DNA of 12,861 nt. Source: Verrucomicrobiota bacterium (lineage in GTDB: Bacteria > Verrucomicrobiota > Verrucomicrobiia > Verrucomicrobiales > Verrucomicrobiaceae). Location: assembly GCA_023429545.1 (NCBI GenBank), contig JAEYUU010000627.1:1-12861 (forward strand). The letters are read 5' to 3'. Made by a program: the position numbers and the translations under genes. Shown here piece by piece: positions 7,050 to 12,861 of this stretch. Positions within the stretch are counted from its first letter, which is position 1; each line of letters opens with the position of its first letter. The notes beneath the pieces were generated by a model, which was not told the DNA's origin, made no database searches, and worked only from the letters and a program-made list of their open reading frames with translations.

Positions 7050-7412
7050 GGGAGAAAGAAACGCATTTCGCGGGCTAATCTTCCGGTGGAAACCCGGCTC
7101 GGAACATTGGTTTACACGGGCTCACTATTTCCCCGAGCAAGGAGAATCCGACAGGAGTTGGGCTGTCGGAGGCAGGGCTCGCCTGCTTGTTCCACCGGGG
7201 ATTGCCAGATTTCGTCTCGGCTCCACCCACGTTGCCAGCCAGCACTGGCGCCTTTCGCCCAACGATGCCTGTGTGCCAGCCGGCTGTTTTTCCATTGCTC
7301 CATCATGACAACTGCAGCACCACGAGGCAATGCTCCTGTAACGGGAACTGGTAGTCCTGTAGCAGACGCGGCCCCGTAAGAAAAAAGCCCCGGCACCCAC
7401 CGTAAGCCTCTC
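7050..7412. other. Divergent intergenic region with several inverted repeats
   Basis: This 363-bp gap between two divergent genes should hold both promoters, but I find no convincing -35/-10 pair. It holds the folded element at 7130-7201, a GCCAG/CTGGC pair (7234-7249) and a CAGCCGGCTG palindrome followed by five T (7277-7291), which looks like a weak plus-strand terminator. No coding frame here resembles a protein family. Confidence 0.5.
7130..7201. repeat. 72-bp self-complementary element (three-way-junction-like fold)
   Basis: Nested and tandem inverted repeats: outer TCCCCG (7130-7135) with CGGGGA (7196-7201); AGCAAG (7136-7141) with CTTGTT (7186-7191, one G-U pair on the plus strand); a perfect 8-bp hairpin TCCGACAG (7147-7154) / CTGTCGGA (7163-7170); and GCAGG (7172-7176) / CCTGC (7182-7186), which competes with the AGCAAG stem for base 7186. 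All stems except the last two can form together, giving a closed branched fold. It could be a structured 5' leader of either flanking gene, a small RNA, or a miniature mobile or REP-like repeat. It lacks T-loop features of a tRNA. Confidence 0.4.
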
Positions 7413-8432
7413 ATGCCCGCTCCCTTCACCCGCCGCCGCTGGATTGTTGCATCCTCCGCTGCCTTGCTTGGCGCTTCCTGCGAGAAACAGGATCCCAAGA
7501 CGGCCAGGCAGCTTTTTGCCGAGGCGAAGCCGGAGACCCAGGCATCTTCGTCACCGTCCCCCGGGACACGTCCGGAGATCGTGGACATCCATCAGCACAC
7601 GAACTACCACGGCCGCACGGATGCGGACATGATCCACCATCAGGGCGCGATGGGAGTCACCAAGACCATTCTGCTTCCGGCGGGCTCAGATGCGCTGCGC
7701 CCTTCCACGCACAATGGGAAGTCCTTCGGCCTCGCGGCACGCGTGCTGGGCAACGAAGCCGCCTACCGGCTTGTGAAGGAATATCCGGAAAAGTTTGTGT
7801 TTTGCGCCAATGAGGTCACTGACCTGGACAGTGCCGTCGCTGAAATGGAGAAGTACCTCAAGCTCGGCGCGTGCGGCATCGGCGAACAGAAGTTCAGCGT
7901 GGAATGTGACTCCGCCGTGAGCCTGAAGGTGTATGATCTCGCGAAGGCATACGGCGTGCCCGTGCTGCTGCACTTCCAGCACAAGACGTACAACCTCGGC
8001 TACGAGCGCTTTTACAAAGTGCTGGAAAAATATCCGACGGTGAACTTCATCGCCCACGCCCAGACCACTTGGGGGAATGTGGATGCCGCGCACAAGCAGG
8101 AAGACCTATACCCCAAGGGAAAAGTCACGCCGGGTGGACTCACTGACAAGTGGCTCACGAACTACCCGAACTTCTTCGCGGACCTCTCCGCGGGCTCCGG
8201 GCTCAACGCCTTCACGCGCGATGAAGAGCACGGTGCAGCCTTCTTTGCAAGGCATCAGGACAAGCTCCTCTACGGCAGCGACTGCCAGGACGTGCTGGGC
8301 ACACCCGAGGACAAAAACTGCTGCGGCAGCAAGATGATTGCGCTCATCCGCAAGCTCGTGCCGGACGAGGGTGCGCAACGGAAGATTCTTGCGGAGAATG
8401 CGAAGCGCGTCTTCAAGCTGACAGAGGCGTAG
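7413..8432 (+). CDS. Exported amidohydrolase-family (Amidohydro_2) TIM-barrel protein
   Basis: The 339-aa product starts with RRRW and a short hydrophobic stretch ending LLGASC (Cys23), which reads as a Tat or lipoprotein signal, although Gly at -3 makes the lipobox imperfect. A linker to about residue 54 is Ser/Pro-rich. The barrel follows: DIHQH (58-62, the DxHxH metal motif), LLHFQH (185-190), IAHAQT (213-218) and YGSD (287-290), giving the His/His/His/Asp set typical of Amidohydro_2 hydrolases and decarboxylases. The substrate is unknown; relatives act on lactones, hydroxylated acids and aromatic acids. A Cys-rich KNCCGSK segment near 301-307 is unusual for the fold. No Shine-Dalgarno sequence precedes the ATG. 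The gene stands alone on the plus strand and the next gene has its own promoter. Confidence 0.9.
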   Translation: MPAPFTRRRWIVASSAALLGASCEKQDPKTARQLFAEAKPETQASSSPSPGTRPEIVDIHQHTNYHGRTDADMIHHQGAMGVTKTILLPAGSDALRPSTHNGKSFGLAARVLGNEAAYRLVKEYPEKFVFCANEVTDLDSAVAEMEKYLKLGACGIGEQKFSVECDSAVSLKVYDLAKAYGVPVLLHFQHKTYNLGYERFYKVLEKYPTVNFIAHAQTTWGNVDAAHKQEDLYPKGKVTPGGLTDKWLTNYPNFFADLSAGSGLNAFTRDEEHGAAFFARHQDKLLYGSDCQDVLGTPEDKNCCGSKMIALIRKLVPDEGAQRKILAENAKRVFKLTEA

Positions 8433-8435
8433 GGG

Positions 8436-8465
8436 TTGACCCGACTGCATCCGTGACGCTATGAT
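8436..8465 (+). promoter_or_regulatory. Sigma70-type promoter for the DNA glycosylase, leaderless geometry
   Basis: TTGACC (8436-8441), an 18-bp spacer and TATGAT (8460-8465) match the vegetative consensus at 5/6 in each box. The expected transcription start, about 6-8 bases after the -10 box, falls at or just before the ATG at 8471. Since no ribosome site is present, the mRNA is probably leaderless or nearly so. The promoter lies in the 38-bp gap after the amidohydrolase stop. Confidence 0.65.
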
Positions 8466-8470
8466 GCCGC

Positions 8471-9271
8471 ATGCCTGAGCTCGCGGAAGTCTTCTACTAC
8501 GCGAAGCAGTGGGATGCGGGGAAAGCGAAACGCATCACCGCCCTCGATGTGCGCTCGAAGACGAGAGTCTTCCGCGCCTGCGACACGGCCGCGCTTTCGG
8601 AAGGTCTGCCCGGCGCGCAGTTGCTGCGCACGCGCACCCACGGGAAGCAGATGCTCTTCGAGTTCAGCCGGGGCCAGTGGCTCACCATTCACCTCGGCAT
8701 GACCGGGGAGCTCTCCGCCAGGGCGCAGCCACATGAGCCGGCCCGTCACGACCACCTCGTGCTGCACACGCGGACGCACGCGCTGGTGTTCACGGATCCC
8801 CGCCAGTTCGGCTCAGTCCTGCATCACGAGGGGAAGTCCCCTCCTCCGGCGTGGCTGGAGCTGCCGCCGCAGCCCATGGATGACGGCTTCACCGTGCCGC
8901 GGCTGCGAGAAATCCTTTCGCGGCACGCCCGCACTCCTCTCAAGGCGCTGCTGCTGGATCAGCGATGGTTTCCCGGCATCGGAAACTGGATGGCAGACGA
9001 AATCCTCTGGCAGATGAAATTGCCGCCGCACATTCTGGGAGGGTCGCTGGACGAGAAGGCCCTCCGCGCTCTGCACCGTACCAGTCGCAAGGTGTGCCGC
9101 GTCGCCCTCGAGACCATCGGCGTGGATTGGGATGATACGCCGCTCAACTGGCTCTTCCGCTACCGTTGGGAAGACGGGCACTGCTGCCCCCGGTGCGAGG
9201 CGGAACTGGTCCGCGAATCCGTGCGCGGGAGAACGGCCTGCTGGTGCCCTGTGTGTCAGCGGTCCAGTTAG
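8471..9271 (+). CDS. mutM: Fpg/Nei-family DNA glycosylase/AP lyase
   Basis: The 266-aa product removes oxidised bases from DNA and cleaves the abasic site. It has the N-terminal catalytic Pro2-Glu3 in PELAEV (canonical PELPEV), HGKQMLFEF with Lys59 (the Fpg Lys57 equivalent), HLGMTG (74-79), DPRQFGS (109-115), the helix-two-turn-helix region with PGIGNWMADEILW (168-180), and a complete C-terminal zinc finger CPRC-X16-CPVC (239-262) with Arg254 in the position of the DNA-contacting finger Arg. All catalytic and zinc residues are present, so the enzyme should be active. The Fpg-versus-Nei choice cannot be made from motifs alone; length and finger fit Fpg. Its TAG stop overlaps the TAA of the convergent pseudopilin gene. 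Confidence 0.94.
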   Translation: MPELAEVFYYAKQWDAGKAKRITALDVRSKTRVFRACDTAALSEGLPGAQLLRTRTHGKQMLFEFSRGQWLTIHLGMTGELSARAQPHEPARHDHLVLHTRTHALVFTDPRQFGSVLHHEGKSPPPAWLELPPQPMDDGFTVPRLREILSRHARTPLKALLLDQRWFPGIGNWMADEILWQMKLPPHILGGSLDEKALRALHRTSRKVCRVALETIGVDWDDTPLNWLFRYRWEDGHCCPRCEAELVRESVRGRTACWCPVCQRSS

Positions 9272-9281
9272 GGGTCCAGTT
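9261..9281. repeat. Tandem 9-bp repeat across the convergent stop codons
   Basis: GGTCCAGTT occurs at 9261-9269 and again at 9273-9281, separated by 3 bases. The overlapping stop codons of the two convergent genes (9268-9271) lie in the first copy and its spacer. It probably reflects a short local duplication that set the ends of both proteins. Confidence 0.5.
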
Positions 9282-9705
9282 CGGCCGCGGCTCCGGTGCC
9301 GGCGCTGTTGTAGCTCAGTCCTCCCTTGCTCAACGAAAGATACTTCTTCACCCCGTACACATCCTCATTCACCAACCCCTTGACCGCGAACTGCTTGCCT
9401 TTGAACGGACCGTCTTTAGGACTGCCGCCCTCCATGATGTTGCGAACTGTCTGGTCCAGATTACCCGGTACCACAAAGGTCAGGCCAGCGGCATCCGCGC
9501 CAGCACAAACGGCGGCGATTTCCTGGGCATTCCTGCGGTGTCTTGCTTCTTGGGCATCGCCATTCGCCAAAGCGGAAATCTGGGGGATGGCGATGGCTGC
9601 CAGCAGTCCAATCACGGAAATAGTCATGAGCAGTTCCACCAAGGTGAGTCCAATGGAGCTCCTTCGTGGGAAAGGCGATCGAATGGGAGGCGCATCCATT
9701 CTCAT
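9268..9705 (-). CDS. Type IV pilin-like / type II secretion pseudopilin
   Basis: The 145-aa product has a class III signal: a basic leader PRRSSIG (13-19) followed by LTLVELLMTISVIGLLAAIAIPQ. The prepilin peptidase should cut after Gly19, leaving Leu20 where most pilins have Phe, with the required Glu at +5 (Glu24). The remainder (about 100 aa) has the size of a GspG/GspH-like minor pseudopilin globular domain, with FKGKQFAVKGLVNEDVYGVKKYL near the C-terminus. There are no secretion or pilus assembly genes nearby, so it is an orphan that would use machinery encoded elsewhere; scattered orphan pseudopilins are common in Verrucomicrobiota. Two ATGs (9705, 9699) are possible starts; neither has a ribosome site. 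Confidence 0.88.
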   Translation of the reverse strand: MRMDAPPIRSPFPRRSSIGLTLVELLMTISVIGLLAAIAIPQISALANGDAQEARHRRNAQEIAAVCAGADAAGLTFVVPGNLDQTVRNIMEGGSPKDGPFKGKQFAVKGLVNEDVYGVKKYLSLSKGGLSYNSAGTGAAAELDP

Positions 9706-9721
9706 AATTAGCAGAATTATG
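9703..9721. repeat. Perfect 7-bp inverted repeat over the pseudopilin start and -10
   Basis: CATAATT (9703-9709) and AATTATG (9715-9721) are perfect reverse complements around AGCAG. One arm contains the ATG of the pseudopilin gene and the other its -10 box. A third copy CATAATT lies at 9768-9774 just before the divergent gene. A repressor site is possible, but arms of this length could also arise by chance in this AT-rich gap. Confidence 0.4.
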
Positions 9722-9744
9722 TAAAGTTTGATTTATCACCGCAA
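9716..9744 (-). promoter_or_regulatory. Probable promoter of the pseudopilin gene
   Basis: On the minus strand TTGCGG (9744-9739), a 17-bp spacer and CATAAT (9721-9716) form a plausible sigma70 promoter. The predicted start near 9709 leaves at most a few bases before ATG 9705, a second near-leaderless arrangement in the window. Confidence 0.45.
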
Positions 9745-9796
9745 ACGCAAACTCCTAAAGCTCCATTCATAATTGTCACATGCCCTCGAGAAACTC

Positions 9797-10687
9797 ATGA
9801 CTTCCTATCTTTCCGCAGATCTTCATCATTTGGCAGGCTCTGGGGCACTTTTGCGCTCGGCTCCCGGTCCAGCGTGTGAAGTCGGCAAGGCGCAAAGGGC
9901 ATCGCTCCGATCCCTCGGACATAAACTGGAACGCTTTCTGAATGCTCGCGAGGTTGTGCAGCGGCGCATTGTCCAAGATGACGCCTTCGCATCCTTGAGA
10001 CGTTGGTTGGGGAAAGACCCTGGGGTCCCGGCAATTTTGCAAGGAGACGGCATCTTCGTCACCGCCCTGACCAGAAGCGACGTTGACGTCCGCATCGGCT
10101 CGGTGATGCTGCCAGCAGAGGTGGCGGAGCCGTCCTTGTCCCTCTGGCGCCAGACGGATCCTGAAGCGCCCAAGGTCCTTCCGCCACTGCTGCCGGCATC
10201 CCCCGAGGCGCAAGCTCCACTCTGGCTGGCGCTGCTACGATTGCGTCCGCTTCGTCCCGTGTGGGAATCGGTGCTCCGTCGTGATCACTTAGAATCGCTG
10301 CTGCAGGTTTTCCCCGATGCCTGGCTGCTCGACCCCAGTCCGCTGCCTCCCGGCGCGGTCATTCCCCGGTTGGAGTTTTCCCGGTGGGAGGAACTCGCCG
10401 CCACACAGCATGGCGGCGGGCGGTATGCCATCGCAGACGCACTCGGTACGTCGGAACATGTGCAAGAACTCAACGGAGACATGTCTGCATCGCAGTGGAG
10501 GGAAGCCGTGGAAGCCGCGCTGGCGAGCAGCGACACGGAACCGCGTATCCTCGTGGATCTGCCCCCCACTCCTGACTCTTGGCTTTTCGCCTTCTATGAA
10601 AAGAAGGGCGGCCGTGTGGATGCAAAAGGCTTTCTTTCGCTGGCAAAGACCGGTGAAGGAGGATGGCAGGCCGCCAAGGTGCGATAG
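9797..10687 (+). CDS. Uncharacterised cytoplasmic protein
   Basis: I do not recognise this family. From ATG 9797 the product is 296 aa; TTG 9773 in the same frame would add 8 residues. There is no signal peptide, membrane segment, Cys pair or nucleotide-binding motif. It is rich in Leu, Pro and Trp. Notable stretches are a basic N-terminal helix region (about 40-60: LGHKLERFLNAREVVQRR), LPPLLPASPEAQAPLWLALLRLRPLRP in the middle, and DSWLFAFYEKKGGRVD near the C-terminus. Codon use looks like that of its neighbours, with a strong GC third-position bias, which supports it as a real gene. It diverges from the pseudopilin gene across an AT-rich gap and precedes the isomerase-like gene by 124 bp. 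Confidence 0.75.
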   Translation: MTSYLSADLHHLAGSGALLRSAPGPACEVGKAQRASLRSLGHKLERFLNAREVVQRRIVQDDAFASLRRWLGKDPGVPAILQGDGIFVTALTRSDVDVRIGSVMLPAEVAEPSLSLWRQTDPEAPKVLPPLLPASPEAQAPLWLALLRLRPLRPVWESVLRRDHLESLLQVFPDAWLLDPSPLPPGAVIPRLEFSRWEELAATQHGGGRYAIADALGTSEHVQELNGDMSASQWREAVEAALASSDTEPRILVDLPPTPDSWLFAFYEKKGGRVDAKGFLSLAKTGEGGWQAAKVR

Positions 10688-10811
10688 GTGAGCCCGAAGA
10701 CGAGACCCCGACAAGCGACGCTCCTGACCCAACGATCGCCTTGAAACTTGAGCCTTGTGCATCTCGCCGGCATCGCTCAGCATCACGTCCCGATTCCGCT
10801 CCATCACCGCC

Positions 10812-11792
10812 ATGAATGCTTCTTCCCTATCTCCCAGCCGCCGCTCTTTTCTGAAACGCGCCGCCGTCTTTGGCGCTGCTGCTTTGTCCCAGCCTGCCGC
10901 CAGCATCTTCGCCGCGGAAAAGAAGGAACCCTTCAAAATCTCCCTCGCGCAGTGGTCGCTCAACAAACGCTTCTTCAAGAAGGCTGGCGCGGAACCGCTC
11001 GACAATCTCGACTTCGCCAAGACCGCGAAGAAGCTGGGCATCGACGGCATCGAGTACGTGAACCAGATGATCATGGACAAGGCGGAGGACAAATCCTATC
11101 TCGGTGAAATGAAGACGCGCGCGGAGGGCGAAGGCGTGAAGAGCCTGCTCATCATGTGCGACCGGGAAGGCAATCTCGGCGACCCCGATGAAGCGAAGCG
11201 CAAGAAGACGGTGGAGAACCATCTCAAGTGGCTGGATGCCGCGAAGTTCCTCGGCTGCCACAGCATCCGCGTAAATGCCGCCAGCGATCCGAAGCTGAGC
11301 TGGGATGAGCAGGCCAAGCTCGCAGCAGATGGCCTGCACGCCCTGTGTGTGGAAGGCGACAAGCGCGGCCTCTTCGTCGTGGTGGAGAACCACGGCGGAC
11401 TCTCATCCAACGGCAAGTGGCTCACCCAGGTGATGAAGCAGGCCGATCATCCGCGCGTGGGCATCCTCCCCGACTTCGGCAACTTTTACACCAACCGCGA
11501 AAAGGCGGAACTCTACAATCCCTACCAGGGTTTGCGTGAGTTCATGCCCTGGGTGAAGCAGGCCGTGAGCGCGAAGTCGTTCGACTGGGACACGGGTGCC
11601 GGCAAGTTCTACACGGAAGACCGCCGCGAGCCCCGTGAGATCACGCTCGACTTCGAGCGTCTCATCAAAATCGTCGTGGCCGGCGGGTACACCGGCTACA
11701 TCGGCGTGGAATACGAAGGCCAGAAACACTCCGAGGAGGAGGGCATCATCCGCACCCGCCAGGCGCTCGAGGAGCTGCGCGGAATGGTGTAG
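10812..11792 (+). CDS. Tat-exported sugar isomerase/epimerase-like TIM barrel
   Basis: The 326-aa product starts with a textbook twin-arginine signal, SPSRRSFLKRAAVFGAAAL (7-25), with likely cleavage near SIFAA (31-35). The mature part is an AP_endonuc_2/xylose-isomerase-like barrel. Probable metal ligands are Glu81 (GIEYVNQ), Glu192 with His194 (VVENHGG), Asp221 (LPDFGN) and Glu300 (GVEYEG). Relatives include hydroxypyruvate isomerase, tagatose/psicose 3-epimerase and inositol-pathway isomerases, but export by Tat marks the large periplasmic group common in Planctomycetota and Verrucomicrobiota, whose substrates are mostly unknown. ATG 10812 was chosen because it puts the RR motif at residue 10; an upstream TTG (10755) would add 19 residues unlike a signal peptide. 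No Shine-Dalgarno sequence is visible. Confidence 0.92.
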   Translation: MNASSLSPSRRSFLKRAAVFGAAALSQPAASIFAAEKKEPFKISLAQWSLNKRFFKKAGAEPLDNLDFAKTAKKLGIDGIEYVNQMIMDKAEDKSYLGEMKTRAEGEGVKSLLIMCDREGNLGDPDEAKRKKTVENHLKWLDAAKFLGCHSIRVNAASDPKLSWDEQAKLAADGLHALCVEGDKRGLFVVVENHGGLSSNGKWLTQVMKQADHPRVGILPDFGNFYTNREKAELYNPYQGLREFMPWVKQAVSAKSFDWDTGAGKFYTEDRREPREITLDFERLIKIVVAGGYTGYIGVEYEGQKHSEEEGIIRTRQALEELRGMV

Positions 11793-11854
11793 TAGATCAC
11801 ATCAGTTTTTCATAGCACCTCGCGCGAAGGCCTGCCTGCACCACAACGCACGCC

Positions 11855-12113
11855 ATGCCGACCGTCCAATCGATCTTTCCCGAGCTGAAGCCGCTCGGGA
11901 AAGAGAGTTACAAGAGAGTTCTCATGAACAATCACGGCGTGAAGGAGCCGTGCTTTGGCGTGGCCATCAGCGAGCTGAAAAAGATCCAGAAGCGCATCAG
12001 GAAGGACCACCAGCTCGCGCTGGATCATCTATGATAGCGGCAACTATGACGCCATGTATCTCGCGGGCTTGATCGCGGATGATGCGCGCATGACGCAGAA
12101 GGATTTGCAGCGT
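11855..12113 (+). pseudogene. AlkD-like DNA alkylation repair protein, frameshifted and truncated
   Basis: From ATG 11855 a 59-codon frame reads MPTVQSIFPELKPLG...CFGVAISELKKIQKRI...LALDHL and stops at TGA 12032. After a one-base shift at about 12029-12030 the similarity continues as YDSGNYDAMYLAGLIADD...MTQKDLQR (to about 12113). Together this matches the N-terminal HEAT-like repeats of the DNA alkylation repair (AlkD-like) family, which excises alkylated bases and is about 220-240 aa. Only about 85 residues remain; beyond 12113 the shifted frame runs to a TGA at 12216 without family resemblance. One base has been lost at the frameshift and the 3' half is missing, so no active enzyme can be made. 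A sequencing error could explain the frameshift but not the truncation. Confidence 0.72.
11874..11904. repeat. Perfect 11-bp inverted repeat inside the alkD remnant
   Basis: TCTTTCCCGAG (11874-11884) and CTCGGGAAAGA (11894-11904) are perfect reverse complements with a 9-base loop. The hairpin lies 82 bases after the isomerase stop and could end or protect that transcript, although no T-run follows. It overlaps codons 7-17 of the pseudogene. Confidence 0.5.
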
Positions 12114-12331
12114 GCCTTATGCGCCGGCTTCCTAACTAGAGCGGGCGGAGGCGGAGCGGAGCTTCCGGGTTCCGGCGGCCTACCACGTGCCAGTTCCACA
12201 AGATCTCCGCCCACTTGATTTGGAAGCTGGCGCATCGGTTCCCGACCGGTTCAGTATATGCGCGAAGTGGTAAACTCGAGGATCCGCACAAGATCCGGCG
12301 ATAGATCTACACAGTGACAAGCTAGCCAGCC
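12114..12331. other. Gene-free scar after the alkD remnant
   Basis: No supportable gene. A plus-strand frame (about 12155-12304, ending TAG) encodes a segment containing FHKISAHLIWKLAHRFPTGS that reads like real protein but has no start codon; it may be a fragment of another lost gene. Several six-base palindromes (CACGTG, AGATCT twice, ACCGGT, CTCGAG, GGATCC, GCTAGC) occur here. Confidence 0.4.
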
Positions 12332-12861
12332 TTAGTTGCCACCACGCTTCACCCGCAGACTCTCCCGCCACTCATTCCAGAACTCGCCACCTCGTCTACG
12401 AGCCTCCACCGCGATGGCCACCACGAGGGTGAGGAAGGCACCCAGCACCGCCAGCACAATGTCCTTGTGCGCGTCCCACACGTCGCCCTGCGTGCCAAGG
12501 TAGGCGGTGCCCACCTCCTCGCTGAAGACCAGTGCCGCCGCCCACTCCAGCAATTCGTAGAAGCATGAGGAGGACATCACGACATCGAGTGCAAGGAACC
12601 AGCTCCAGAAGCCGCGCGTGCCGCACCATCCGGTGAGGATTTCCTTCAGCGGCAGCGCCAGCAGCAGTCCGTACGCCAGGTGCACGAAGCGGTCGAAGTG
12701 ATTGCGCTCCCAGCCGAAATAACCGTTCAGCGAAAAACCGAACCATGACTGCGCCCACTGGTCGTACGGCACCTTCGAGTACGTGTAGTGCGCGCCCAGC
12801 TCGTGTATGTACATGAAGAGATAAATTGCCACCCATGAAAAAGTCGTGAATGGCAGTCGAC
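12332..12861 (-). CDS. DUF2238 (YjdF-like) inner-membrane protein, 5' end beyond right edge
   Basis: The minus-strand frame ends with TAA at 12332 and is open to the window edge, giving 175 visible residues; the family is about 200 aa, so roughly 25-35 N-terminal residues are missing. A GTG at 12832 is inside the first visible membrane helix and is unlikely to be the start. Conserved family motifs are HELGAHYTYSKVPYD, NHFDRFVHLAYG, FYELLEW and LGTQGDVWDAHKD. Four hydrophobic segments are visible: around the HELGAHYTY motif, VHLAYGLLLALPLKEIL, WSWFLALDVVMSS, and IVLAVLGAFLTLVVAIAVE. The C-terminus is basic and cytoplasmic. The conserved His, Asp and Glu residues near the membrane suggest metal or substrate binding, but the function is unknown. 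Confidence 0.9.
   Translation of the reverse strand, partial: RLPFTTFSWVAIYLFMYIHELGAHYTYSKVPYDQWAQSWFGFSLNGYFGWERNHFDRFVHLAYGLLLALPLKEILTGWCGTRGFWSWFLALDVVMSSSCFYELLEWAAALVFSEEVGTAYLGTQGDVWDAHKDIVLAVLGAFLTLVVAIAVEARRRGGEFWNEWRESLRVKRGGN

Noticed and set aside
7130..7201. tRNA gene
   Set aside because: The length fits, but there is no D-loop or T-loop consensus, no seven-base anticodon loop and no CCA-type acceptor end on either strand.
7125..7588. Minus-strand frames of 91 and 158 codons over the 7050-7412 gap and the amidohydrolase start
   Set aside because: They cross the inverted-repeat region, have no family features and overlap the signal peptide region of a clear gene.
10289..11092. 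267-codon minus-strand open frame spanning the end of the unknown gene and the start of the isomerase gene
   Set aside because: It runs antisense to two better-supported genes, has no domain and is a by-product of high GC and codon bias.
12184..12326. Seven six-base restriction palindromes in about 140 bp, resembling a cloning linker
   Set aside because: About two are expected by chance, the sites are spread out rather than contiguous, and the region looks like ordinary gene remnants. Vector contamination is not supported without a vector match.
1..12861. CRISPR array, transposase, integrase or toxin-antitoxin pair
   Set aside because: No regularly spaced repeats, DDE or tyrosine recombinase motifs, or paired small toxin/antitoxin genes were seen on either strand.

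Overview
The window reads as a GC-rich chromosomal segment of a Verrucomicrobiota-type bacterium (Planctomycetota is the alternative). The evidence is the DUF1501 and DUF1549/DUF1553 gene types, a Tat-exported sugar-isomerase-like TIM barrel, a Tat or lipoprotein amidohydrolase and an orphan pseudopilin, all typical of the PVC superphylum. Taxonomy is inferred from gene content only; there is no rRNA or tRNA here.

Layout. The left edge holds the 5' end of a DUF1501 gene (minus strand) with its own extended -10 promoter. A perfect hairpin (329-358) separates it from a natural-product-like block (380-4558): an 897-aa adenylation-carrier-thioesterase enzyme (minus), a divergent SAM methyltransferase (plus), and a CysC-like APS kinase (minus). 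The kinase is preceded by a possible 59-codon upstream ORF that overlaps it as ATGA and carries a hairpin covering the cysC ribosome binding site. Next comes a large secreted DUF1549/DUF1553 protein (minus, 4803-7049). DUF1549/1553 genes normally sit directly upstream of a DUF1501 gene on the same strand, so the 380-4558 block looks like an insertion between two usual partners.

The divergent gap 7050-7412 has no gene but contains a strongly self-complementary 72-bp element (7130-7201). To its right are an exported amidohydrolase (7413-8432), an Fpg/Nei-type DNA glycosylase whose sigma70-like promoter predicts a leaderless mRNA (8471-9271), a convergent pseudopilin whose stop codon overlaps that of the glycosylase (9268-9705), an unrecognised 296-aa protein (9797-10687) and a Tat-exported xylose-isomerase-like TIM barrel (10812-11792). 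A frameshifted and truncated AlkD-like DNA alkylation repair pseudogene follows (11855-12113), then a gene-free scar (12114-12331) and the 3' part of a DUF2238 membrane protein (12332 to the right edge).

How the genes fit together. The DUF1501, DUF1549/1553, amidohydrolase and isomerase genes belong to the exported carbohydrate or organic-acid catabolism repertoire typical of these bacteria. The A-T-TE enzyme, methyltransferase and APS kinase could form a small pathway making a methylated or sulfated small molecule. The adenylation domain lacks the Asp that binds the amino group of amino acids, and the thioesterase carries Cys in place of the nucleophilic Ser, so its product is probably not an ordinary peptide. 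This is the most interesting system in the window.
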